From: Nitzschia sp. DOCU1
Taxonomy: Eukaryota; Bacillariophyta; Bacillariophyceae; Bacillariales; Bacillariaceae
Length of the DNA: 64,000 bases
Assembly (NCBI GenBank): GCA_951394045.1
Contig: OX595997.1
Span: 1,674,001-1,738,000 of the forward strand
Direction: 5' to 3'
The notes under the pieces: generated by a model
Seen by the model: the letters and a program-made list of their open reading frames with translations, nothing else
Database searches by the model: none
What the model was told of the DNA's origin: nothing
Part shown: positions 21,508-33,262 of the stretch, piece by piece
How the letters are laid out: the number at the start of each line of letters is the position of its first letter
Numbering within the stretch: position 1 is the stretch's first letter
Position numbers and translations under genes: made by a program

Positions 21508-24259
21508 TGAATAAAAAGAAGAGAGTCAATATCGGTTTTTGAAGAGGGTTGGAATTGTTCTTTCCTCCACACGGCACGATGGGCACTCGGTGATGTCTTT
21601 TCAGGTGAATCTTCGACGCTTCATATTTTCCGTCTTGAGGATCCGAACCAAGTTTTGGTGGTTGAGGATGAATCTTGGAGTTTGGGCGTCCGTAACTTGA
21701 CACCCTCATATATGCCTACACGCGATGTCATCTCTTGATCGAGATGGAAACAAATAGGGACGGGAAAGAGAACAGCACGACGAATTTAGAGAAGCTGACG
21801 CCTGCACTTAATGGCTGACTCCCGAGTACCTGGTTTGCAGCTTGCAACCAATAAAAAACAATTTCTCTGACACTCTTCCACCGCGTTTTAAACAGTGATG
21901 GATGATCGGGTACCGGTAGTTGTTCGCCATCCGACGCCAAAGGGCATTTCCGACCTTGAAGATTTCTCTAAATAAATGTCGTCAATTGTATACGGAACAT
22001 GAAGAACACCTGAGAACAAGAAAATATCAACATGACGTCCATGATTCAAAAGGCGCTAGCTAGCGAAAGTCTTGATTCGATTCGCTCACCTGAAACAAGG
22101 CAATACTCCGCTGATGGTATGATATACCTACGATACCGGTATTTGGATCTTGGTATGTAAAGTAACAAAACGTTCTGTTTTATGAAGATTCTATGAAATG
22201 CTAGTTTTTGGACCTCTCTGTAGTTTTTTCACTCGAAGACTTTCGAGAGTTCCGACATGATGAGTCAGTCGATGTCAAGGCATACCCGTGCGGTCGTGCA
22301 TTGCTGCAGCGGGTAAGAATGAGCATCTCTCTACCCTAGCGAGGTTCGTAGTTGTATGCTAGTATACTCCGGTGCAAGAACGATTGGGCTCGAATGTACT
22401 AGTACCTTATGGGTACTGTGGCAAAACCTTGCAACTGACAAATTGGCTTCAAGTACTAGTTGATTGGCAGTACCAGCCTTTCGGGTCAGATTCTTGGTTT
22501 CACTTGGTGCTCGAAGAAGCTCGATATCATTGACGAGTGCCGAGGACTTGTTAGTGTCCGGGGTCAGCAGGCGGCAGTTCCTACTCTCCCATGTTTTGGC
22601 GCTAAACATCAAATATCATGTCATCATCATGTGACCATACCGTCGCAAACGAGGGCATACCCCGATGTATCATCTAGCTAGAGTGCTATCAGTGCTTTAT
22701 GCGTCCATGCCTTTTGGCGTCCCCATGTCGTTGTTATGAGCGTTCTTCCTCCACCTACATCATGAAAAACATGATTTGTCCTCGGTGCTGTAGAATCTTC
22801 TCAAGAGGTTCAATTACTTCTACGGGATGAATAGGGATTCAACAAGAACTTCTTCCGGAAACCCAACCACGCAGCTAATATACCTCCTGGTGTTGGTCGA
22901 AACGGGAGCGTTTTCGCTCGTCAACCCGCATTAAGTAGGCGATCATTCAGCACTGCTCATGAGGGCAAAAAATGGTCCCTAGTGGTTAAAGCATTCCAAG
23001 TGACATTTTGATCTACACCAGGACCGTCCTCATGAGCAGCCGTTCGAAAGACCCACAGCTTAGCTTAGGGTTCGTCTGCCATATTCCCAAAATAAGCTGT
23101 GCCGGCCCGGGCGCAGTTTGTCAAGAATGTTAAGAGACTGCTGCTGCTACCTGCCATTCGCAACTGCAATTGCGCATACCGCGATCTCACTGGCTCGGAA
23201 TCTACACCCCTGCAGTGGAAAAAATAACGCCAAAGAGAGTAATGGATGTGTACTTCATCATCCCTTGCCATTTTGGTTTGTCGTCTGGAGTCTTTGGGAA
23301 ATATCACCCATTTTTGGAAGCGTGACGGTAAGCTGGCGACCGGAGTATTTGATTTCGACGTCAAACACCACTTAACATTCGGCTCTGCGACGTGGAGCAA
23401 CGACGATGGGATAGGATTTGCCGGGAGGTGAAGAGCTTCGAGAGCAAAAGACGGCTGCCAAACCAGGCGTTCAATCGGCTTTATTGTATGGCCAGCACAG
23501 GCACCGTTTATCCAAAGTACCGTGAAACCATTCCCCGACCTTGACGACCACGAATTCAATCACAAACAACCGACCGCCGCCTGCTTCGCAGCGTAACAAC
23601 TATAGTCCGACGAAGTGCAAGTGTGGACATACCAACCATCGCTGCGTTAGGTTACAGAGAGTACCCTTCCCTACAAGCCGCTGCTGTTGGATTGGCGTGC
23701 TTCGATTTTCTATTATATCATTGCACCGACCTACCCGATCTCAACGATCGGTTGATGCCTCATTAATTTCCACTTTTCCAATACCTGGTGCGCGCGAGAA
23801 TAAGTTTTTCCGAAGTATGATACTGCATATCTTGTTCTTTAAGTCATTTTAATCAGACATTTTCCCGCATATGCCTATTTTTCCGTGTGGCATTTAATCC
23901 TAATGTCCATGCCTTGAAGTCAATAAATATTTCTCGGGTCCGGCAGAACTCCGGTTCGTTAAAGTGTGTCCAATTTACACATCGGAGTATGTAACGAACT
24001 TACTGTATGGGGACAGGCACAGATGGCGCTCAGGGAAGAGAAAGGGCGCGCTGAATGATGACCCCGTCGTCGGATCGTTGGCCGCTCGCTGCCGGGACAT
24101 CTCTTTCGCTGCAACGACCCATAACAATAAGACATTCCTCGCCACAACTGCGCCGTCGTCGTCAAACAACAGATTCATCTGATTTTGTCCTCGTCCCTCC
24201 CATCATCCTGCCTCCAATAAACGTCCCCTTCTATTTTATTAGGACTACAAGAAAGCATC
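21508..24259. other. Long intergenic region
   Basis: About 2.75 kb without a supported gene. A minus-strand ORF of 164 codons at 23065-23559 has no recognisable features. CTGCTCATGAGG near 22954 recurs inverted near 23029, giving a weak hairpin of about 12 bp arms. The last 200 bases before 24260 should hold the kinase promoter. Confidence 0.4.
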
Positions 24260-25759
24260 ATGTTGGATCTGGATGCCTCTGATATCTTGCGCCGCAAAAT
24301 GGCCGGTGAATCCGCAGAAAACGAGGCCGGAGCCTTGGCCCGCCGTAGTCGTCTCGAACGGTTGAACCCAGATCAAGTTCGCTTTGATCTCACCTGGGAT
24401 GATGTGGAAATTGAGCAGCCCATCGGATATGGTGGCTTTTCACAAGTCTTCCGCGTTTCAATGATTGGCGACCCCGAACGCAATTATGCGTTGAAATGCC
24501 TGAATCCTCAAACGAAGCTGCACCCGAAAACCTTCAAGACGGGGGCAGTGGACCTGGCGATTGAGGGAGAAATTCTCTCTAGATTGGAGCACGAAAATGT
24601 TATCAAGCTCCATGGAATCTCTGGTGGTGGCCCTCTCCAGGCGTACATGAATTCGGACCGTGGTTATTTTATTGTCCTGGATCTTCTCGACGATACTCTG
24701 GCCAGCAAGCTTGACAAGTACCGCGAGATTTATAAGGGCGGTAAGAGCGGCTCGTCGTCGATGGGCATGAGCAGCAGCCGTAGTCGAAACTCAAGTGGCT
24801 CTAGCAGTAGCTCAACGTCCAAGCACATGAGTCAATCGAACGTGCTCGAGCGTGTCTCCAGTGTGGCCTTGGGCGTGGCCAAGGGAATGGAGTATCTGCA
24901 CTCTCAGGGTGTCGCTCTGCGAGACCTTAAGCCTGATAATATCGGCTTTGACGAAAAGGGCGTTCCCAAGCTTTTTGATCTGGGATTCGCACGTGAAGTG
25001 CACACCATCAAGCCAACAGAAGTGGCTGGTTCCCTTCGTTATATGGCCCCTGAGGTTGCCCGAGGGCTTGGATCGGAATTGGCGTCGGACGTTTACAGTT
25101 TTGGTATTCTTTTGTGGGAAATTTGCACTTTGGAAAAGCCCTACAAGCACATTACTTCTCGAGACGACTTTATGCAATCTATTGTTATCGAAGAATGGCG
25201 GCACACGACCTCCAAGATTCCGTCCAACTCCCTCCGTAAACTCATCAAGGAATGCTGGCAAACCGATCCGGCCAAGCGCCCGACGTTTAATCAAATTGTC
25301 AAAAAGCTCCGTGTCGAATTGTCTTTGTCCAAGACGACGACTACAGAAGCCGTTCCAAACAAGGGTTTTGGAAGCAGCGTCAATATCAAACGCACAGCTA
25401 CTTGGACCAAGAAGCTTGCTGGCGGAATCTCCAACAGCAGTTTGGGTGTCTTGCGCTTGGGATTCCAGAGCAGCAACTCGTTTGCCAAAAACTCGGAAAG
25501 CACGGCATCGACCAGCGCCGCGTCGTCGGAGAGTGGTGGGGTCGGGCGCAGTCGCAGCCGTTCTCCAAAGAGAAATGCGGCCTTTTCTCCAATGAAATCA
25601 TCACCGAACCATTTGCTTGGTATGGGCAGCCCCATGTTTTCTAGGTTGCAAAATACTACAATAGCCGAAGGATCTGAACCTGTCGAACAGCCAGTGCGTC
25701 AACCAAAGATTCGACGAGCGCTCCCATCGTGCCCCCAAATAACGTCGGTGAAATCGTAA
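24260..25759 (+). CDS. TKL-type protein kinase with variant HRD and DFG motifs
   Basis: Single exon, 499 residues. A kinase domain spans about 45-355: Gly-loop GYGGFSQV (56-63), ATP-binding Lys79 (ALKCL), Glu103 in helix C, catalytic loop ALRDLKPDN (Asp222, Asn227), metal-binding DLG (240-242) and APE (263-265). DVYSFGILLWEICT and CWQTDPAKRPTF are typical of the tyrosine-kinase-like group. The His of HRD is Leu (LRD) and DFG is DLG; the catalytic Asp, Asn and Lys remain, so activity is expected. A Ser-rich insert (about 161-195) lies between the hinge and the catalytic loop. The C-terminal tail is Ser/Arg-rich (SRSRSPKR) and probably disordered. No signal peptide or membrane segment, so it is likely a cytosolic Ser/Thr kinase; its substrate is unknown. 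Confidence 0.9.
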   Translation: MLDLDASDILRRKMAGESAENEAGALARRSRLERLNPDQVRFDLTWDDVEIEQPIGYGGFSQVFRVSMIGDPERNYALKCLNPQTKLHPKTFKTGAVDLAIEGEILSRLEHENVIKLHGISGGGPLQAYMNSDRGYFIVLDLLDDTLASKLDKYREIYKGGKSGSSSMGMSSSRSRNSSGSSSSSTSKHMSQSNVLERVSSVALGVAKGMEYLHSQGVALRDLKPDNIGFDEKGVPKLFDLGFAREVHTIKPTEVAGSLRYMAPEVARGLGSELASDVYSFGILLWEICTLEKPYKHITSRDDFMQSIVIEEWRHTTSKIPSNSLRKLIKECWQTDPAKRPTFNQIVKKLRVELSLSKTTTTEAVPNKGFGSSVNIKRTATWTKKLAGGISNSSLGVLRLGFQSSNSFAKNSESTASTSAASSESGGVGRSRSRSPKRNAAFSPMKSSPNHLLGMGSPMFSRLQNTTIAEGSEPVEQPVRQPKIRRALPSCPQITSVKS

Positions 25760-27045
25760 AAACTGAAAGAAGCAATCAATCAATTTTCAAAATGAATGGA
25801 AAGTGAGAATTTCAGGTCAGGCGCCAGCGACGACATACTGTATGGACTGTAAAATCATAGGTTAGGCATTTAGAAATAGAAACCCGTCATCATTGCAATC
25901 CACGAAGTAGTATTGCGAACGGTCCTTGGTTTTCAACACCACAGAAGCCAATTCATCTAGACCGAGTGACGCAAGATCGTCGTGTAACGAAGCCGGTGTA
26001 GAATAACATCCATAAACTAGGTACTAGCTGCCGGTAGTAGTAGAGCCAACTAACTGGAAGCACGCACCGAGTGGAATCCTTCACTGACGACGAGGAGCTA
26101 GAAGAATTGGATAGGCGTGGGAGGACGACGATTCAATTCATCTCGGTGGGAGAGCACTATGCTACGCTACAATATATGTTTGCAGCCCGCTATCAGGAGT
26201 CAGTACGCGTCTATTCTTGCCATGCATCCATAAAGTATGCACTCTAGCTACCGCTAGTAGTGAATCGAAGTAACTCCTGGAGGAAGCAGCAGCACCACTG
26301 GTGGTGGTGCTGGGTCAAATTCTTTCCTGTGCGGCGCCGACGAGCTAGAAGCACTGGCTATAAGAGGACGAAGATGCAATTCATCTCGGGGTAGACAGAA
26401 ACTACCTAGTATGCTATGGATTTTAAAGAAAGGTTAAAGGGTAGGGGGCGCTGGCTAGAGTACGTCTGGACTCGAGGAGGCATTTTGTCAGCCCGCTGAA
26501 ATAAGAGTCGGTATGTTTCTACTCTTGCCATGCAGCTAAAGTTATACCTATCCCAAAGTTTCACAAGCGAATACTCCTCGCCCAAATTGGGCCCTTTGGT
26601 GGAAAATTAGTCCTTGGAGTCGAAATCGCGATAGTACGTCAGTCCCGATCTTTGCTGAAAGTGCACGTTCCATGGAAACTATGGAAACCAGAGAATATCT
26701 TCCCCGCCCAAATTTCGGCATATTTATTTGGCCGACTCTGCCAAATTCCACGAACTGCGTAAGCCATTCAAAAGACCGAAGTCTGGCCGTTGAACCAAAA
26801 ACGACGAAGGATACTGTACAAAGTCTACTGTCTGTACGTGCGTTTACAGCGGGGTGCGCTTCCCGACGAAGAATCCGATCGGCACAAGATCGTGCGTTTT
26901 CGTGGGAGGCGGCAAGGTTACGCAATAAAAACAAAGAACACCCTTGGCCGGGTATTCCCATCCTACCACCCATCTCGCTCATTTCATTTCTTTTAACCTT
27001 TTTTACCCCACCCACAAACAACTCCCTCACAACAATATATCCACC
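25760..27045. other. Intergenic region with diverged tandem repeats
   Basis: No supported gene. The first 250 bases are the kinase 3' flank. 26022-26550 holds two diverged direct repeats listed separately. The last 300 bases lead into the ClpS-like gene. Confidence 0.4.
26022..26550. repeat. Two diverged direct repeats
   Basis: Copy 1 (about 26022-26245) and copy 2 (about 26246-26550) share in order GAGCTAGAAG, GATTCAATTCATCTCGG or GATGCAATTCATCTCGG, CAGCCCGCT and TCTTGCCATGCA. Copy 2 has extra sequence. No ORF accompanies them. They may be remnants of a non-coding element or an old segmental duplication. Confidence 0.6.
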
Positions 27046-27513
27046 ATGACAAAGCTCATTCAATGCTCCCTGCTCATCTTCATCGCCTCCTTCATCTCGA
27101 ATGCGTCTGCGTTGCTTGCGCCAGGCCGAATTACTCGATCGACTCAGAAGGTATCTTTGTCACAACGTTTCTCAGCCACCACTATGATTCCCGAAGCCCC
27201 CGTGGAAGTTGTGCCGACGGCAGCTCCTCGACGAAACACGCGAAAAACAGTCGAACGAGGAGATGATACGGACAACCTCTGGGAAGTTCGAGTGTACAAT
27301 GATGAAATTAACACACACGAGTGGGTAGCGCGATGCCTCGTAGTGGTGGCGGGGGCCACCGAATGGCAAGCTTACCTCACCACCAAAATGGCTCATCAAG
27401 AAGGAGAGGCTCACTTGGGTCTCTACGAAAAAGAAATTGCCGAAGTTTACACGGAAGGTCTTCGAGAACAGGGAATTCTCGTACGCATGTTCCCTTGTGG
27501 AGACTTTCAATGA
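27046..27513 (+). CDS. Plastid-targeted ClpS-like protease adaptor
   Basis: 155 residues. The ATG at 27046 opens a signal peptide (MTKLIQCSLLIFIASF, to about residue 22) followed by LLAPGR, in the manner of diatom plastid pre-sequences. The mature part, about 78-150, matches ClpS: WEVRVYNDEINTHEWV corresponds to the NDD.T...FV ligand-binding segment, and MAHQEGEAHLGLYEKEIAE to the H..G.A......AE helix; Asn85-Asp86-Glu87 and His117 are in the expected places. ClpS binds destabilising N-terminal residues and hands substrates to the Clp chaperone, here presumably in the plastid stroma. One of the canonical Asp residues is Glu. The longer upstream frame lacks an ATG. Confidence 0.85.
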   Translation: MTKLIQCSLLIFIASFISNASALLAPGRITRSTQKVSLSQRFSATTMIPEAPVEVVPTAAPRRNTRKTVERGDDTDNLWEVRVYNDEINTHEWVARCLVVVAGATEWQAYLTTKMAHQEGEAHLGLYEKEIAEVYTEGLREQGILVRMFPCGDFQ

Positions 27514-28022
27514 GTTAATCAGCCGGCAAGCCACAAATCAGCAGCTCTTCCGTTTTCTTCCATTTTGGCTACACTACGCCACTTTCAACATACTACCCAT
27601 GCAAGACGCCATGATTCTACATGTCGCGCCGCTTGCTGTTTTATTACTACTACTTCCATTCGACCCCCTTCATGCTTCCTCTAAGAATGATCACACTACC
27701 TTCACAGTCTGTACCAGGTACAACGTGTTGTACGCGTTGTATGCCTCCCCAGACCCAGAATCCACACCTTCAATGCTGGGTTCCCGGCTACAGGAGCCTT
27801 TCGAGTGAAAAAGCAGCTGTTACAAGCACCAAACAATCAATCTAGATTTTAGTCCTACTAGCGCAATTTACCCGAATCAGACTCGATGTATCTACTATGA
27901 TTACTGTATTACTACAATCCAAATCGAACGATGCCCGACCCCCTACTTCCTACGAATATTCTACCGAAGAAAATCGAAAGGGCGCTAGATTCTAGATGTA
28001 TCTTCTATTGATTACAGTACTA
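27514..28022. other. Convergent intergenic region
   Basis: Between the stops of the ClpS-like gene (plus) and the giant PDZ-like gene (minus). No gene. A direct repeat runs into the 3' end of the latter. Confidence 0.4.
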
Positions 28023-28045
28023 CTACAATCCAAATCGACCAATGC
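27880..28045. repeat. Direct repeat overlapping a gene end
   Basis: ATGTATCTACTATGATTAC near 27887 recurs as ATGTATCTTCTATTGATTAC near 27995; each copy is followed by a shared ACTACAATCCAAATCGA block, about 110 bases apart. The second copy includes the stop codon of the gene on the minus strand. Confidence 0.7.
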
Positions 28046-31000
28046 CTTCCGAAATTTGAGCTTCCTTTTCGATCTGACCCTGGAAAAAGTCCCGCCATTC
28101 TTCCAACTCATCGACATCGAAAATAACATCGTCCGGATCACTTGCCAATGCCCAACCACGGTTCGTTCGAAGCCATTCTTCTTCCAACGTATCCCGCAAT
28201 TCCAAGTGGATGCCGAAGCGTCCTTCGGGGTCTACAGCGGAACCCCAAGCGACCTCCATGTCTTCCATAGTCCACTTTGGTAGCCCAATCGGATGCTAGC
28301 ACCGGAATGCCAGATCGGGAAATGTCCAAGAGCCCCATTTGCACTAGAGCTAACAGCTCATCGTACAACCCCGAGGATGCTGGCGACAGCAAATGGGCAG
28401 CCACGCACAATTGCTCCACAGTTTCGTCGTCGATATCTATCTTGGTAACTTGTTGGCTAGCAGTGGGGGTAGATGAGGCAGCCGCTGTCGTGGCATCCGT
28501 GGGCGATGCCGCTTGGGGGTCACTGGTAGTCTTGGAGGAAGCATCCACCTCATCTTTCAGGGACGCTGCCTTGTCGGCGTCAGACGTCTTGGCCATGACG
28601 ACCTGTTGGAGCCATTCCGACTGGAGGGCATCTTCAAACGTCGCAATAGCTTGACTGGCCGCCGATAGCTTGGATGCAGCCTTCTTATCCAACACCGCCG
28701 CATGTCGAACATGTTCAAACGACAAGGCATTTGGCTGGCGAGGATTGGTCGATTGAGATTCCCATTTGGCGCCTTCCGAGTTGTGGCCATGAAAGAGTTC
28801 CCAACGCCTGCAATGACAAAGAATTACGACAACCAGTAGAGTGAGCAGCAAGCTGGTAGTAGAGGGATGTTGAGCCCAATGGCTCAATCTTTAACGATAC
28901 CATCCGTACGTACCATGCATAGTCTTCGTGGGATGGCTCTCGATAAACGTGACCCCAAGTCTTTCCAATGTGTTGAACGATGCGCATGAGATATCGAAAG
29001 TTCAAGTTCTTGACACTCTTGCTCGTTTTGGTTCGTTTGCTGGGAGAATCCTTGCTAACTAGCCCACTCGACTTGCGCTTGCCAGCAACATTATTTCCTT
29101 CGTCGTCGTCAGTATCTTCGTCATCCAATTCCATCGCTTCGCGTTCCTCGATCGTCACTGGAAATTCCCGTTGCAATTCGAAAATTGAGGACAAGACCAT
29201 CGACGCGAGGTTGGGAGCAAATACCGCTTTGTGCATCTCTTGGACCTGGACTTCTTCCATGCGTGAAACAAATCGGGCTTCCGCTTCTTCTAGCTCGGCT
29301 GCTGTCTTGATCTTGACCAAACGATCCTTAAATGCCGTTTCGACAACCTTCAATTCCTTGTTGTTATTATTTTTGCCCGATGCAACGGCATTGGGGTCGT
29401 ATTGCAAATCTTTCAATTCTTCAGGAGGAATCAAACGGGAGATATCTCGATACAAAGTACATCGTACATCGTGTAAATACTCGTGATCTTTGCCTCGGCA
29501 ACGACACCCTTTGGCCGGACGTGGCATTTGCCTCAACACAGTTCGTTCGGCATCGGACGAAAAAAGTAAGGAAGTGAATGACGGTTGAGAAGTTTGCTGT
29601 TTGGTGCCACCGGCAGAAGAGTCTTCCATCAATAGCGCTTGGGCCCAAGCCGCCCGGCCTCGTTCAGCCAAACTCGCCTCCATACTTTGACACAGCTGCG
29701 TCCATTTGGCAAAGAGGGTTTCGGTATTGCGATGACTTACTGCGCAACCACCCGGCAAACTGGCAACGCGACGAAAAATGATCGTAGATGGTTCCAAAAC
29801 TTGGGCTGTCAAGGCCTGGCCCAATAGTCGGCTAGTCGGTTGATCATGAATGGCTTGGATGACACAATCCGCCAAAACGGCAATTTCGGCAGACGCAAAG
29901 CTCATGGAAGAATTGGCCGGCAGAGACAAGATATTGGAGTTTAACAAGGCCCTGAGCGGAGCGCTTTCCATGGTAGACTTGGCCGGAAGAGGAATCAGAG
30001 ACGTGGCAGTTGCGGAAGTCTTCGAATTCAATGGTTCCACCTTGATGGCTGCTGCCGCCTTCTTTTCCATGAATTTGGGAGGCGCTGGAAGAACCTTTTT
30101 CTTGCGAGCAATCACCAACGTGGCTTGAATCTCGGTGCGGACTTGTCCATCGCTAGAAGTAGTGGTAGTCGTGATGGATTTCTCGGCAAAGATACGACAT
30201 GCATCGGTAAAGGTCATGCCCGCCACTGACACTCCACCAATCGACATGACAATATCTCCAGGCTCGAGCAACAACGGATCGATGCTGCTATTGAAAGAAG
30301 TGGTCTTTTTGTTTTCGTTGGATTCACACATAGTTGCTGGGTCCTGGAGAGGCTCCTCGTTGGACGAAGACTGGTAGCCGCTAGAGTCTCCCACAATGTT
30401 ATCGTTGGTAGTATTGACAACATCGTCTCCTGCCGTGGTAACAGATTCTTCCGCCAAAGACTTATCGTTCTCGCCCTGCTGAATAACCGTTCCCGACTCG
30501 ACCATATTGTCAGTGTTATTTTCCAACAACGGCTTATTCTCCTTGCATTCTTCTCGACTGGTCCATCGCTGGTTTTGCTTTTCCGCGTCCATAACCATCA
30601 TGACAGTATAGTTGATGCGACGTCGGCGCGGTCGACGCATCTTATTGACGGCCGCCGCTGGGGCGGCAGCCAACGAAGCCCCGCTCACCATTGGACCAGC
30701 ATTGACCCCACTTGAAGTAGCTTCCGCCACTTGTGGTACCAAAGGCAACGACGAAGGCTTGGCCTCGATTGGCTTGGCCACTGCTCCCTTTGTGCTTTGG
30801 TCATTGGGAGTGGCATCCCCCAGATCCATATCCGACGGCGCGTCACGGTCAAATGGAATGGATGGCTCGATGACAGGACTTGACTTGGTCTCCAAGGGCA
30901 AGGATACATTGACAATACGCGTATCCATATCCTTCTTCATCGTGAGAGCAGTATCCTTCTTCACTTCGTCCCCAATCCTAGCCGACGATGCAGCATGTCC

Positions 31001-33262
31001 AGAAATGACGGGCTCGACAACTGAAGTAGTCTTGTTCTCCGTGGACAATGCCGAATCAACAATAGTAGTATCCATGTCCTTCGTCGTAGTAGTACAGTTG
31101 TCCTTGTTGACTTTGTCCCCAATCATAGCCGCTGGACCAGGAGAAGAAGAAGTGGGCATTGCAAGAGTAGACGCCTTCTTGGACTCGGCGCCGTCTTCCT
31201 CCACCATCATCATCATGGCCTCGTTGGGATTGGATGACGCCAACGACTTTACTAGTAGCTTGGCTTCTTCTCGCACCATGGCACTGTTGGATGAATCCAA
31301 ATCGCCAGTGCCTTGTTCTGTTGCAGTCTTGGCAAACGAGGACGACGACTGTGCATCCTCAGGAATAGTAGTAGGCGTAGTGGACGTTGTTTCAACCTCT
31401 GTTGTGGTTCCCGGCTGAATGTTGATCGTGTGAGTCTCGACTGCTTTTGCCTTGACAATGGCAACGGGTTTTGTGGCTGGTTCTTGTGGTGGATACACCA
31501 AAATACTGGTCGTGACGGCTTGTAAATTGACTCCAAACGACGTGTCCTCGGGCAATCGTCGAATCAAGGTCACAGTGCGGGGTACCAAATAGTACAAGTG
31601 GGCATACGGCGATGGCGGTTCCAAAATCTGACGGGCCAAGACGGTAGGCTTTTCCGCATCACTAGTAGCAGACTTTTGTGGTTTCGGTAGCAAAATTCTT
31701 GGCTTTTTGGGTGGAATGGGAGGTGCACACGGTGGGAATCGCAAATGGGGCGGCAGGAACGAATTCATCATCCATGGTTGTTGTTGTTGCGAAATCATGA
31801 TTGGATTATTCCAAGATCCTGCCCCGAATGGCATGGGCAACATTGTCGAAACGGATCCACCACCATACGGCACGGTGGGCTGTGGCGGTTGCGGAAACAT
31901 GCTGGGATATTGCTGTTGCTGGATAGTAGTAGAAAGTGGAGGAGGCATGGACGGCGTCACTGCTGGAATGATGCTATTAAAAGTGGAAGCAGCAGGCATT
32001 CCCGAGCCTGAATGTGGAACGTCAGAACTTTCATTCAGTTGCATAGCACAACCACCTTGCATGCAGGTAGTAATAGTCGAAGGAATACTCGACGACAATG
32101 CTTCTGGCGGAATCATGCGACTAGTAAAAGTAGACGTCGACGTTGCAGTGGAAGGTATGATATCTTCACTCCTCTTGGTCTCTTCCACACCTTGCATGAT
32201 CGTATCGGTAGTAGTAGTAGCCGAAGGCACCGCCTCCTTTTCGACTGCTGGCAGCAACTGCGCTTGTGAATGTTGCATTCCTGTATTCCAGGCCGGATAT
32301 GGGCCACTCGTATTCCAAGCAGCCACATTGCTTGTCATGTGAGGTAGAGGCGGACCACCATAGTATCCAGCGGCTGCTGCTGCAAGTGCTCTAGCTTGTT
32401 GCGCTGCAGCCGCAGCTGCTGCTCTAGCCATCCATTCTTGTCGTTGTTGCAACCATTGAGCGTGTTGCATTCGATACGCCTCGGCATCTTTTTGATATTT
32501 CTGGCACGCTTGTTCATATTCTTGCTGTGCAAGTTCTACTTGTAGTTGCTGCCAACGTTCTCGTTCTTGTTGTTGTCGCAACTTTTCTTGACGACGTTCT
32601 TCTGCTTGCCTGAGTTTTTCTTGTTGTTGTCGCAACTTTTCTAGACGACGTTCTTCTTGTTCGGCCGCTCGTTTTGCCAGTAGTTGCGCTTTGAATTCTT
32701 GTTGTTGTTGCTTTTCGCGTTGACGTTCTTGCAACCACTGCTGGCGCAAAACTTCTTTTTGCAAGCGTTCTTGCTCCAATTTTTGACGCCGTTCTTGAGC
32801 TTCCTTTTGCAATTGCATCAACTGTTTTTGTTTCTTGAGCTGGGCAATGTCTTGTTTGAGTTTTTGTTTGAGTGACAAGGGCTTTTTGACAGCAAGAGCA
32901 GCAGAGGCAGCAACCGGAATGCTGCTAGTAGCGGCGCGAACTGCCGGTGCTGGCGGTCGTGCCGCTGGCGGCGTGGCTCGACTAGGCGTAATTCGAATAC
33001 TACCACCATGGTCTGTTTTGCTGTTATTACTGCTACTTGGAGCTGGCGTCAAAGTTCGTGGCTTGGCGGGAGTTACCAAAGACGGTGCTGGTGCTGCTGG
33101 TCGTTGTGGTGCCGACAATGACAATGACAATGACGACAATGATGGAGCCTTGGCATGACTGTTGACAGTGCTACTGCTACTACTACTACTACTGATACCA
33201 CCAGTTCCACTTCTACTACTGGAAGGTTTGGGCTTTTTCAAATACGGATTGACAATGGGCAT
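28023..33262 (-). CDS. Giant low-complexity protein with split PDZ-like domain
   Basis: Two exons, 33262-28914 and 28807-28023, joined through a 106-nt intron (GTACGT donor, TTGCAG acceptor), about 1710 residues. The ATG at 33262 (MPIVNPYLKKPKP) is used; the upstream extension has no ATG. Order: Ser/Pro-rich start; Gln/Arg/Glu coiled coil (about 128-288); Pro/Gln/Ser-rich region; PDZ-like first half (RTVTLIRR, SFGVNLQ, about 555-590); long Thr/Ser-rich insert; PDZ-like second half (EPGDIVMSIGGVSVAGMTF, about 985-1050); a CRCRGKDHEYLHDVRC segment that may bind metal (about 1250-1275); an acidic and Lys-rich region with an NLS-like cluster (SPSKRTKTSKS); and a helical C terminus. Near 28275 the frame must shift by one base to reach the C-terminal stretch ending GIGRFGL, so a frameshift or read error is present. 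Probably a nuclear scaffold protein; function not known. Confidence 0.7.

Noticed and set aside
22950..23045. Inverted repeat CTGCTCATGAGG / CCTCATGAGCAG
   Set aside because: Only about 12 bp arms, itself built on an 8-bp palindrome; no transposon, RNA gene or terminator context.
23065..23559. 164-codon minus-strand ORF
   Set aside because: No recognisable motif, no supporting neighbour or splice sites; composition fits chance in a gene-poor region.
30612..32342. Plus-strand ORFs of 211-268 codons opposite the giant PDZ-like gene
   Set aside because: Complementary to Ser/Thr/Gln repeats of the real gene; the minus-strand frame is open for more than 4.3 kb and splices in frame to a second exon.
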